A DNA stretch of 64,000 nucleotides from Streptomyces sp. M92 (GTDB lineage: Bacteria; Actinomycetota; Actinomycetes; Streptomycetales; Streptomycetaceae): positions 930,001 through 994,000 of the forward strand of contig NZ_CP101137.1 in assembly GCF_028473745.1 (NCBI RefSeq), written 5' to 3'. Positions 16,515-24,796 of this stretch are shown one piece after another. Positions within the stretch are counted from its first letter, which is position 1. Every line of letters begins with the position of its first letter. The notes under the pieces are model-generated. The model saw only the letters and a list, made by a program, of their open reading frames with translations. It was not told the DNA's origin and searched no databases. Both the position numbers and the translations under genes were made by a program.

Positions 16515-17981
16515 GTGAATCGACCGCCGAAGGGCAGCGCGGCACCGGGCGCCGGCACGCCCACCGTGTCCGCCGTTCCGCCGCAGTCCCCGCCGGTCCC
16601 GGCGCAGCGGCCGGGCGGCGGCGCTCCCGGCGCTCCCGCTCCCGCTTCCCCTCCCCCGCCCGCGCCGCCCCGGCGCACCGCGTTCGCCGAGGGCGTCGAC
16701 CGGCTGCGGGCGGCCGCCGTCACCGAGCCCGGCCGGCTGCGGATCATCGGCGCGCTGCTCGCCGCGCTGGTCGTCGCCTTCGGCACGGTCACCGCCTGGC
16801 AGATGCACGAGCGGTCCTCGGCGGCCCACGACGTGCGGTACCGCAGCCAGCCGCTCACCTCCGAGGCGGCCGACATCTACCGCTCCCTGGCCGAGGCCAA
16901 CACCGCGGCCTCCAGCGGCTTCCTCGCCGGTGGCCAGGAGACCGAGGAGTCCCGGGACCGGTACGAGAAGGGCATCCGCGCGGCCGCGGAAGGGCTGGTG
17001 ACGGCCGCGAACTCCGGTGCCGGCTCGCCCTCCGCGGACACCATCGCCGAGCTCAACCGCCTGCTGCCCGAGTACAAGGGCCTCATCGAGCGCGCCCGCA
17101 CCTACAACCGGCTGGGCTTCCCGGTCGGCGGCGCCTATCTGCGCTACGCCAACGAGAAGATGCAGCAGGACATGCTCCCGGCGGCGGAGGACCTGTACGA
17201 GACGGAGAACCGGCGGCTGAGCGCCGACTACGGGGACGCCAAGTCCTACCCGTGGGCGGCGATCGCCCTCGGTCTGCTGGCGCTCGGCGCCCTGGGCTGG
17301 GCCCAGCACCGCAACTACCGCCGCACCAACCGGGTCTTCAACCACGGCCTGGTCACCGCCACGGCCACCACCACCGTCGTCCTGCTCTGGCTGGTCGTCG
17401 GCCACAGCGTCGCGCGCTCGAACCTGGGCGACTCCCAGGACCACGGCGTACGCTCCCTGAACGTGCTGCAGGACGCCCGCATCGCCTCCCTCAAGGCCCG
17501 GGGCAACGAGAACCTGACGCTGGTGGCGCGCGGCGCCCAGACGAAGAAGGTCGGCGGCGAGACGGTCGACGCCTACGACTTCGACTTCGGGAAGAACATG
17601 GACGCGCTCGGCAAGGGCCTCGCCGAGGCCGCGCGGCTCGCCGACGACGCCGCCGGTCAGCGCCCCGTCACCACGGCGAAGGGGAACATGGCGGAGTGGA
17701 AGAAGCGCCACGCCGCCGCCCGTGAGCAGGACGAGAACGGCAACTACCAGCAGGCACTGGACCTGGTGATCGGCGGCGAGGGCGCCACCGTCGAGTGCTT
17801 CGACGGCGTCGACGCCGCGCTCGCCGCCGCGCTCGAGCACGAGGAACGGGAATTCGAGCAGGCGGCGGGCGACGGGCTGGACGCGATGGGCCACCTGCCG
17901 CAGGGCGCCGGTGTCCTCGCCGCCCTGGGCGTGGCCGGCGCGCTGCTGGGCATCGGGCGCAGGCTCTCGGAGTACCGGTGA
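16515..17981 (+). CDS. four-helix membrane sensor protein (GlnX-like)
   Basis: 488 residues, GTG start. A Pro/Ala-rich cytoplasmic N-terminus of about 65 residues precedes TM1 (RIIGALLAALVVAFGTVTAW, about 76-95). An extracytoplasmic helical domain runs to about 235. TM2 and TM3 lie at about 240-258 and 275-298, a second extracytoplasmic domain covers about 300-450, and TM4 is at about 463-482. This matches mycobacterial GlnX, which relays amino-acid binding by GlnH to PknG. A GlnH-like protein and a PknG-like kinase follow on the same strand. Homology is proposed from topology and context; the sequence itself I cannot search. Confidence 0.72.
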   Translation: MNRPPKGSAAPGAGTPTVSAVPPQSPPVPAQRPGGGAPGAPAPASPPPPAPPRRTAFAEGVDRLRAAAVTEPGRLRIIGALLAALVVAFGTVTAWQMHERSSAAHDVRYRSQPLTSEAADIYRSLAEANTAASSGFLAGGQETEESRDRYEKGIRAAAEGLVTAANSGAGSPSADTIAELNRLLPEYKGLIERARTYNRLGFPVGGAYLRYANEKMQQDMLPAAEDLYETENRRLSADYGDAKSYPWAAIALGLLALGALGWAQHRNYRRTNRVFNHGLVTATATTTVVLLWLVVGHSVARSNLGDSQDHGVRSLNVLQDARIASLKARGNENLTLVARGAQTKKVGGETVDAYDFDFGKNMDALGKGLAEAARLADDAAGQRPVTTAKGNMAEWKKRHAAAREQDENGNYQQALDLVIGGEGATVECFDGVDAALAAALEHEEREFEQAAGDGLDAMGHLPQGAGVLAALGVAGALLGIGRRLSEYR

Positions 17982-18040
17982 GACGGGGCGTTGGTCCGGC
18001 GGGCCGGCGGGAAGGGGAACCCGTGAAAGGAGGCGTGAGG

Positions 18041-19090
18041 ATGCGCGCACGACGACTGCGGACCGGCCTGAAGGGCTGGGGCGGAGTGGGGGCGATGGCC
18101 TTCGCCTGCGCCCTCGCCGTGCTCTTCGCCCTGCTCCTGCCGGTGGTCCGCGCCGACGGCGGCGGCACCGGCGCGGGCACCGGCGGCCACGGCGTCGCCC
18201 ACGGCAGCCAGGCGCGCGCCGCCGAGGAGTGCAGGGACCCGGAAAAGCAGACCCTGCCGCCGTCCGGCGACGACGGCCCCACCATCGACGAGATCCGCGG
18301 CCGCGAGGGCGAGAAGCGGAAGCTGATCGTCGGCGTCGACCAGAACAGCTACCACTGGGGCTACCGGGACCCGAACAACGGCGGTGACGCCGAGCTGGAG
18401 GGCTTCGACATCGACCTGGTGCGCCGCATCGCCGAGGACATCCTCGGCGACCGGAACGCCGTGCAGTTCAAGGCGATCCCCACCGACCAGCGCATACCCG
18501 CGATCCAGGACGGCCGGGTCGACATGGTGGTCCGCACGATGACCGTCAACTGCGACCGCCTGACCGACGTCGCCTTCTCCGCCCCCTACTTCCGCACCGG
18601 CCAGCAGGTGCTGGCGCCCAAGTCGTCGGAGATCACCGGCTACGACGGCACGCTGGCCGGCAAGGAGATCTGCACGGCGGCGGGTTCGACCGCGCTGAGC
18701 ACCCTCCGGCAGGACCGGAAGGACGGCCGGCTGGCCGAGGGCGTCGACCTGCGCACCACGGTCCCCAACCAGCTGGACTGCCTGGTGCGCCTCCAGCTCG
18801 GCGAGGTCGACGCGGTGGTCACCGACGGCGCGCTCGCCGCCGGCCAGGCCGCCCAGGACCCCACCGTGGAGCTGAAGGGCGACGCCTTCACCACCGAGTA
18901 CTACGGCGTGGCGATGAAGAAGGACGCCGACGATCTGGTACGCCGGGTCAACCGCATCCTCGTCCAGTGGCGCGCGGACGAGACCGGGGGCTGGCAGCGC
19001 TCGTACGAACGGTGGCTGTCGAAGACCATGGGCGAGGACCCGGCGAAGTCGGAGCCACCGACCCCGCCGCAGTATCTGCGCGAGGACTGA
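18041..19090 (+). CDS. periplasmic amino-acid-binding protein (GlnH-like)
   Basis: 349 residues with an N-terminal membrane anchor or signal (MAFACALAVLFALLLPVV) and a bacterial type 3 solute-binding domain from about residue 85. Motifs include KLIVGVDQNSYHWGYRDPN, ELEGFDIDLVRRIAEDI, GRVDMVVRTMTV and VAFSAPYFRTGQQVL. No lipobox cysteine is seen, unlike mycobacterial GlnH. No ABC permease or ATPase is adjacent, so a sensory role is likelier than transport. ATG 18041 has AAAGGAGG upstream; GTG 18023 is an alternative. It sits 59 nt after the GlnX-like gene. Confidence 0.82.
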   Translation: MRARRLRTGLKGWGGVGAMAFACALAVLFALLLPVVRADGGGTGAGTGGHGVAHGSQARAAEECRDPEKQTLPPSGDDGPTIDEIRGREGEKRKLIVGVDQNSYHWGYRDPNNGGDAELEGFDIDLVRRIAEDILGDRNAVQFKAIPTDQRIPAIQDGRVDMVVRTMTVNCDRLTDVAFSAPYFRTGQQVLAPKSSEITGYDGTLAGKEICTAAGSTALSTLRQDRKDGRLAEGVDLRTTVPNQLDCLVRLQLGEVDAVVTDGALAAGQAAQDPTVELKGDAFTTEYYGVAMKKDADDLVRRVNRILVQWRADETGGWQRSYERWLSKTMGEDPAKSEPPTPPQYLRED

Positions 19091-19167
19091 ACGACCGCCG
19101 TAGCGCGGGGAACGAAGCAGCTCGGGAACATCAGAACGCACAAGTCCGCGACAGCGAGAGGTGATCG

Positions 19168-20499
19168 ATGGGCGACACGGGACCCACCGGGCCGGTGATG
19201 GACCGGGACGAGGTGGACCGTGCGCTGGCGCGGCTCGGCGCGGAGCACGAGGCGATCGAGACCTCGCTCCTCGCCCTCCAGGACCACGCGGGCCGCAGAC
19301 TCCTCGAGGGCGCCGAGCTGACCGGGACGACCGCCGAGCGCTGGGCCGCCGCGGAGGCGTCGATCGCCCTGCTGTGGACCTGCTTCGACGCGTACACGGG
19401 AGCGCTGCGCACCGCGCGGGAGATCCGTGCCCGGCGCCGCTGGTCCAGCCGCGAGGACCTGGCGGAGCTGACCGAGCTGCTGCGCGGCGAGGCCGTCACG
19501 GTGGCGGCCGCCGCCACCGCGGCGCCCGCCCCGGACGGCGGCCCGGGACGGCTGAGCGAGCGGTACTCGCTGGCGACGCTGGTGGAGCGGATGAACCAGC
19601 TGTACGCGGCCTCACTGGACATGGTGGTCGCCGCCGACGCGGTGTGGTCGGCGCTGCCCGCGCGGATCGATTTACTCGCCGCCGAGCTGAGACGCACCCG
19701 AGAGCTCGCGCACCCCGTGGGCGTCCGTCCCGGCGAGCACCCGGCCGGCGACGACCTGGAGCGGATCACCCGCACCCTGACGAGACTGCGCGAGCGGGTC
19801 GTCTCCGACCCGCTGGCGTTCTGGCAGCCCGCCGAGGGCAGTTCGGCGCCGGGCGGGGGACGGCCGGACACCACGGTCTACGACCGGGAGGCGCGCGCCC
19901 TGGAGGACGTGCGCCGCGAGATCGACGCCGTGCTGGCCGTGCGCCAGGACGCGGAGCAGCGGATCGTACGCCTGCGGGACGTGCTCTCCCGCGCGGACCG
20001 CACCCTCGCCGAGGCCCGGACGGCGCGCGGCGAGGTGCTGGCGAAGATCGCGGCGACGGAGGTGCCGGTCGTCAGCGGCCCGCCGACCGTGCTCCAGGAG
20101 CAGCTCGCGGCGGCCGCCGAGTACCGCAGGCACGCCCAGTGGCACCGCCTGTCGCCGCTGCTGGAGTCCCTGGAGGAGAAGGCCGAGGACGAACTGCTGC
20201 GCGCCCGCGAGTCGTTGACGGCGGTCACCGCGCCGCTCGCGGTCCGCGCGGAGCTGCGCGGCCGGCTCGACGCGTACAAGGCGAAGGTGGCCCGGCTCGG
20301 GTACGCCGAGGACCCGGAGCTGGCCGAGAAGTACGAGAAGGCGCGCCGCATGCTGTGGAGCGCGCCGTGCGACCTGCGCGTCGCCGAGCAGGCCGTGCTG
20401 CGCTACCAGCACGCGGCGGCCGAACTGCTCGGGTCCGTCCCGCGCGTGCCCGGCCAGGGCGGGCCGGTGGACCGGACGGGACGGGGGCCCGGCGCGTGA
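19168..20499 (+). CDS. coiled-coil cytoplasmic protein with a TTA codon
   Basis: 443 residues, rich in Arg, Glu, Ala and Leu, predicted mostly helical with extended coiled coils at about 10-60 and 220-330 (AEARTARGEVLAKIAATEV region). No signal, membrane segment or catalytic motif is visible and I recognise no family. Codon 169 (19672-19674) is TTA, which in Streptomyces needs the developmentally regulated bldA tRNA-Leu. I found no other in-frame TTA in the intact genes of this window. It lies between the GlnH-like and kinase genes, 22 nt from the kinase start, and may be a scaffold. Confidence 0.75.
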   Translation: MGDTGPTGPVMDRDEVDRALARLGAEHEAIETSLLALQDHAGRRLLEGAELTGTTAERWAAAEASIALLWTCFDAYTGALRTAREIRARRRWSSREDLAELTELLRGEAVTVAAAATAAPAPDGGPGRLSERYSLATLVERMNQLYAASLDMVVAADAVWSALPARIDLLAAELRRTRELAHPVGVRPGEHPAGDDLERITRTLTRLRERVVSDPLAFWQPAEGSSAPGGGRPDTTVYDREARALEDVRREIDAVLAVRQDAEQRIVRLRDVLSRADRTLAEARTARGEVLAKIAATEVPVVSGPPTVLQEQLAAAAEYRRHAQWHRLSPLLESLEEKAEDELLRARESLTAVTAPLAVRAELRGRLDAYKAKVARLGYAEDPELAEKYEKARRMLWSAPCDLRVAEQAVLRYQHAAAELLGSVPRVPGQGGPVDRTGRGPGA

Positions 20500-20521
20500 G
20501 CGACGAGGGGGAGGCAGCGTC

Positions 20522-22174
20522 ATGAGTGAGGCGGGGCGGACGTGTCAGCGTCCCGGCTGCGGCGGGACCTACGAGGACGTGGGCGGCGGCGAGCTGTACT
20601 GCGACACGTGCGGTCTCGCGCCGGTCGTCGCCGCGGGCGGCATGGTCGGCTCGTCGCCGACCGGCGTCACCGGGGGCGGCGGGCGGGGCTCGCGCGGCTC
20701 CGCGGGCAGCGGGAGCTCCCGGTCCGGCGGGCGCGGTTCGCGTACGTCGTCGCAGTCCTCGAAGTCCCGGCGGTCGGTGTCGGGGCGGCTCTCGCGGTCG
20801 GTGTCGGGCCGGTCCACCGGGCGCTCGGTGTCGGTGCGCAGCTCGGGCTCGGCCGCCGGTGTCTCCGGCCGCGGGCGGCTCGGTGCCGGGCTGGTCGAGG
20901 TCCCGGCGATCCCGCGCCCCGATCCGCGCGCGATGGTCCTGGACAATCCGGAGGTGCCGGAGCGCAAGCGGTTCTGCTCCCGCTCGGACTGCGGGGCGCA
21001 GGTCGGGCGGGCGCGCGGGGAGCGGCCGGGGCGCACGGAGGGCTTCTGCACCAAGTGCGGCCACCCGTACTCGTTCGTGCCCAAGCTGCGGGCCGGGGAC
21101 GTGGTGCACGGCCAGTACGAGGTGGTGGGCTGCCTCGCGCACGGCGGACTGGGCTGGATCTACCTGGCCGTCGACAAGGCCGTCTCGGACCGCTGGGTGG
21201 TCCTCAAGGGCCTGCTGGACACCGGCGACCAGGACGCGATGGCGGCGGCGATCTCGGAGCGGCGCTTCCTCGCGGAGATCGAGCACGCCAACATCGTGCG
21301 GATCTACAACTTCGTCGAACACCTCGACCAGCGGACGGGTTCGCTGGACGGGTACATCGTCATGGAGTACGTCGGCGGCAAGTCGCTGAAGGAGATCGCC
21401 AACGGCCGGCGCACCCCCGAGGGGCGGCGCGACCCGCTGCCGGTGGAGCAGGCCTGCGCGTACGGCATCGAGACGCTGGAGGCCCTCGGCCACCTGCACA
21501 GCCGCAACCTGCTCTACTGCGACTTCAAGGTCGACAACGCCATCCAGTCCGAGGACCAGCTGAAGCTGATCGACATGGGCGCGGTGCGCCGGATGGACGA
21601 CGAGGAGTCCGCCATCTACGGCACGGTGGGCTACCAGGCGCCGGAGGTCGCCGACGTCGGCCCGTCGGTGGCGTCCGACCTGTACACGGTCGGCCGCACG
21701 CTCGCCGTGCTGACGTTCGACTTCCAGGGTTACACGACCGTCTACGCCGACTCGCTGCCGGATCCGGACTCCATAGACGTGTTCCGGCGGTACGAGTCCT
21801 TCTACCGGCTGCTGGTGCGGGCCACCGACCCCGATCCGGCCCGCCGGTTCGCCTCGGCACAGGAGATGGCGGAGCAGCTGACGGGCGTGCTGCGCGAGGT
21901 GGTCTCGCTCCAGACGGGCCGCGCCCGGCCCGCAGTATCCACCCTGTTCGGGCCGGAAGTCAGGGTCACGGACACGGAGTTGTTCCCGCGACTGGACGGT
22001 GACGTGTCGCGGCTCGGGGCACGGCCGGCGCGGACGGGACGGCGCGGCGGCGGTGGAGCGGCGGCGGCCGGGCTGCCGGACGGCACGGGTGCCGGCCCCG
22101 CGTTGCCGGGCGGGACGAGTGCGGCGGTCGGGGCGGGGGCGGGACATCAACTACACCCCGTCCGGGGGCGGTAA
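20522..22174 (+). CDS. pknG: PknG-like Ser/Thr protein kinase, rubredoxin and kinase part (interrupted gene)
   Basis: 550 codons as it stands. Two zinc-binding cysteine clusters (CQRPGCGG, CDTCG; then CSRSDCG, CTKCG) lie at about residues 9-36 and 153-181, matching the rubredoxin-like part of PknG. The kinase domain covers about 195-470. The beta-3 lysine is in VVLKGLLD near residue 228, the catalytic loop is YCDFKVDNAI near 332, and the metal-binding DFG equivalent is IDMGAVRR. VASDLYTVGRTLA and LTGVLREVV match mycobacterial PknG closely. The frame ends at a TAA inside an inverted copy of the gene's own 3' end, before the TPR domain. Confidence 0.85.
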   Translation: MSEAGRTCQRPGCGGTYEDVGGGELYCDTCGLAPVVAAGGMVGSSPTGVTGGGGRGSRGSAGSGSSRSGGRGSRTSSQSSKSRRSVSGRLSRSVSGRSTGRSVSVRSSGSAAGVSGRGRLGAGLVEVPAIPRPDPRAMVLDNPEVPERKRFCSRSDCGAQVGRARGERPGRTEGFCTKCGHPYSFVPKLRAGDVVHGQYEVVGCLAHGGLGWIYLAVDKAVSDRWVVLKGLLDTGDQDAMAAAISERRFLAEIEHANIVRIYNFVEHLDQRTGSLDGYIVMEYVGGKSLKEIANGRRTPEGRRDPLPVEQACAYGIETLEALGHLHSRNLLYCDFKVDNAIQSEDQLKLIDMGAVRRMDDEESAIYGTVGYQAPEVADVGPSVASDLYTVGRTLAVLTFDFQGYTTVYADSLPDPDSIDVFRRYESFYRLLVRATDPDPARRFASAQEMAEQLTGVLREVVSLQTGRARPAVSTLFGPEVRVTDTELFPRLDGDVSRLGARPARTGRRGGGGAAAAGLPDGTGAGPALPGGTSAAVGAGAGHQLHPVRGR

Positions 22175-22289
22175 CGATTGGTGCCGTGCCGCCCGCGGGC
22201 TCCTCGGCGCCCCGCGCCGCCGGGCCAGCGTGCGGTACGAACGCTCCAGGCCGAAACGCAGGCCGCGTTCGTCCAGGCCGCTGCCGAGC
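22145..22289 (-). repeat. 145-nt inverted copy of the pknG 3' end (arm 1)
   Basis: Read on the minus strand this repeats 23123-23273. About 63 nt are identical at 22227-22289 (from AGCGTGCGG to GCCGAGC) and about 37 nt are nearly identical at 22145-22181, with a diverged 45-50 nt centre. It begins at a codon boundary of the kinase frame and ends at a codon boundary of the TPR frame, and it supplies the premature TAA at 22172. Confidence 0.85.
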
Positions 22290-23267
22290 GTGGGCGGCGA
22301 CCCCGGTGGCACCGCCCCCGGACTGGTCAAACCGGCCGACGCGCCCGCCGCGGCCCTCGCGCTGCCGGTGCCGCGGGTCGACGCCGGCGATCCCAACGCG
22401 GGTTTCCTGGCGGGCCTCATGGCGTCCGCGCCGGCCGAGCTGCTGACCGCGCTGGCCGCGGCGCCCGCGCCGTCGACCGAGACGCGGCTGCGGCAGGTCC
22501 GGGCCCGCCTGGAGAGCGGCGACGCGCCCGGCGCCCTGGACGGTCTGCGGACGCTGGAGGACGAACGGCCCGACGACTGGCGGGTGGTCTGGTACCGGGG
22601 GCTGGCGGCGCTGGTGACCGGCGACCACGAGGGAGCCGCGCTCGCCTTCGACGCGGTCTACGACGCCTTCCCGGGCGAGATCGCGCCCAAGCTGGCGCTC
22701 GGCCTGTGCGCGGAGGTGCTGGGCCAGCTCGACAACGCCGCCGAGTACTACCGCCTGGTGTGGGCGTCCGACCCGAGCCACGTCAGCGCGGCGTTCGCGC
22801 TGGCCCGGGTGCAGCTGGCCGGCGGCGACCGGGCCGGGGCCGTACGGACGCTGGAGTCGGTGCCGGAGTCCTCCGTCCACTGCACCGGCGCGCGGGTGGC
22901 GGCCGTACGGGCGCGGCTGCGGCAGCGCACCGCGGCGGCCGGCGACGTGGCGTTCCTGGACGATCTGACCGCCTCCGCGCGGCAGGTCGAGGCGCTGGAC
23001 GTGTACGGTCTGGACCCGGCGCGGCGCGAGCAGCTGTCGGCCGAGGTCCTCGGCTGCGCCCTGGACTGGGTACTCTCCGGAGGTCGGGGTTCCGTCCCTC
23101 CCGCCGCCGGGGGACGGACGCTGCTCGGCAGCGGCCTGGACGAACGCGGCCTGCGTTTCGGCCTGGAGCGTTCGTACCGCACGCTGGCCCGGCTGGCGCG
23201 GGGCGGCGAGGAGAGGATCGACCTGGTGGAACGTGCCAATCGTTACCGCCCCCGGACGTGGGTGTAG
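22290..23267 (+). pseudogene. pknG: PknG-like TPR/C-terminal part (displaced from kinase frame)
   Basis: 325 codons in a different frame from the kinase part. Helical TPR-type segments start near DAGDPNAGFLAGLMASAPAE. They continue with DDWRVVWYRGLAALVTGDHE, FPGEIAPKLALGLCAEVLGQ and VSAAFALARVQLAGGDRAGA, each recognisable in mycobacterial PknG. The end (LDERGLRFGLERSYRTLARL, RANRYRP) matches its C-terminus. No ribosome site precedes the in-frame GTG at 22290, so separate translation is doubtful; an open frame exists back to 21999. Deleting 22145-22289 joins it in frame to the kinase. Confidence 0.75.
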
Positions 23268-23273
23268 TTGATG
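23123..23273 (+). repeat. source arm of the pknG inverted repeat (arm 2)
   Basis: 151 nt covering the last 48 codons of the TPR part, the pknG stop and the ATG of the next gene. It is the probable donor for arm 1 because here the sequence is in its natural coding context. Confidence 0.8.
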
Positions 23274-24683
23274 TCGCAGATGCCCCAGCAGGCCGCTGTG
23301 CCGAAGTGCCCGAGCTGCGAGGAGCCCCTCGAGCCGGGTGACCGTTTCTGCGGTGCGTGCGGATACGACCTGTCCGCCGTGCCCGCACGGCCCGACGACA
23401 GCCCGACGATCGCCATGAACGGCGCGGTGCCCGCGCCGTCGTCGCCGCCGGGCGGCGTGGAAGGCGTGGAAGGCGTGGCAGGCGTGGCAGGCGTGGACTG
23501 GCCCGTGGCCCGGGACTCGGACGGCTTCGGCCGGCCGGCCCCCGTGCACGTGGCGGCCGAGGTGCCGGGCACCGACTCGGGCGGCTCCCCGCTGCCCCCG
23601 CCTCCCCCGCCCGCCGCGCCGCCGATGCCGTCGGCCGCGCCCGAACCGGCCGCGTCCGGCATGCGGTTCGACCACCGGGCCGACGGGCGGGAGCCCGACG
23701 AGTACCCGTTGCAGGCGCCCGACCCCCGCTCGGCCGCCGCGCCCGCGCCGACCGCGCCCGCCGCCTCCGAGAAGGTGTGCGTGGCCTGCCGCGCGGGCCG
23801 GGTCGACGACGACGGCTACTGCGAGAACTGCGGGCACGCCCAGCCCCGCGAACGCGACCACATGGAGCAGGAGTCCGGCCCGGTCGCCGCGGTGAGCGAC
23901 CGCGGCCTGCGCCACCACCGCAACGAGGACGCGTTCTCCGTCGGCTGCACCGCCTTGCCCGACGGCGCCCCCGCGAGCGTGGCGATCGTCTGCGACGGCG
24001 TCTCCTCGGCGACCCGTCCCGACGACGCGTCACTCGCCGCGTCCCGGGCGGCCGGTGAGTCCCTGCTCGCCGCCCTGCCGCGCGGAACCCACCCGCAGCA
24101 GGCCATGCACGACGCCATCCTCGCCGCCTCGCACGCCGTCAACGCGCTGGCCGAGGAGCCCCGGACGGCCCTGGAGCAGGCCCCGCACCAGAACGCGCCC
24201 GCCTGCACCCTGGTCGGCGCCGTCGTGGCCTCGGGCCTGCTGGTCGTCGGCTGGGTCGGCGACAGCCGCGTCTACTGGGTGCCCGTGGACCGGAGCACCC
24301 CGCCCGCCCGGCTCACCGAGGACGACTCGTGGGCCGCGCAGATGGTCGCCGCCGGTCTGATGAGCGAGGCCGAGGCCTACGCCGACGAGCGCGCCCACGC
24401 CATCACCGGCTGGCTCGGCGCCGACGCCTACGAACTGGAACCGCACACCGCGTCGTTCAAGCCGGACCGCCCCGGTGTGGTCGTGGTCTGCACGGACGGC
24501 CTGTGGAACTACGCCGAGTCGGCCGAGGAGATGGCCGACGCCGTGCCCCCGGACGCCGCCGCGCGGCCCCTGCACAGCGCGCGCGTCCTGGTCGGCCACG
24601 CCCTCGACGGCGGGGGCCACGACAACGTAACAGTGGCCCTCCTGCCGTTCCCGGCGCCGCCGCAGGGGGCAGGATCGGCCTGA
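23271..24683 (+). CDS. PP2C-family Ser/Thr phosphatase with N-terminal zinc ribbons
   Basis: 470 residues. Two CxxC zinc ribbons lie at about 11-33 (CPSCEEPLEPGDRFCGACG) and 168-190 (CVACRAGRVDDDGYCENCG), separated by a Pro/Ala/Gly linker. The PP2C domain at about 203-465 has RHHRNEDAF, VCDGVSSATRPDDAS, VGWVGDSRVYWV, VVVVCTDGLWNYAE and GGHDNVTVALLPF; the metal-binding aspartates are present. ATG 23271 follows the kinase stop by 3 nt. It likely reverses phosphorylation by the PknG-like kinase or acts on the FHA protein's ligands. A 9-bp repeat at about 23454-23500 encodes VEGVEGVAGVAGV. Confidence 0.88.
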   Translation: MSQMPQQAAVPKCPSCEEPLEPGDRFCGACGYDLSAVPARPDDSPTIAMNGAVPAPSSPPGGVEGVEGVAGVAGVDWPVARDSDGFGRPAPVHVAAEVPGTDSGGSPLPPPPPPAAPPMPSAAPEPAASGMRFDHRADGREPDEYPLQAPDPRSAAAPAPTAPAASEKVCVACRAGRVDDDGYCENCGHAQPRERDHMEQESGPVAAVSDRGLRHHRNEDAFSVGCTALPDGAPASVAIVCDGVSSATRPDDASLAASRAAGESLLAALPRGTHPQQAMHDAILAASHAVNALAEEPRTALEQAPHQNAPACTLVGAVVASGLLVVGWVGDSRVYWVPVDRSTPPARLTEDDSWAAQMVAAGLMSEAEAYADERAHAITGWLGADAYELEPHTASFKPDRPGVVVVCTDGLWNYAESAEEMADAVPPDAAARPLHSARVLVGHALDGGGHDNVTVALLPFPAPPQGAGSA

Positions 24684-24796
24684 GGCCCCCGCGGGGCGGG
24701 GACGCGCGCGGGCGGTCTCGCGGGCCGCAGGGGGCGGCCCGTGCCGTCAGCCGTCACCCCACCGGTGTGGGGACGTAGAGGGGGATGCGATCGGGC

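Noticed and set aside
22145..23273. Invertible DNA switch between the two pknG arms
   Set aside because: No recombinase nearby, arms are diverged in the middle, and the TPR segment is already in the productive orientation; a one-off inverted duplication is simpler.
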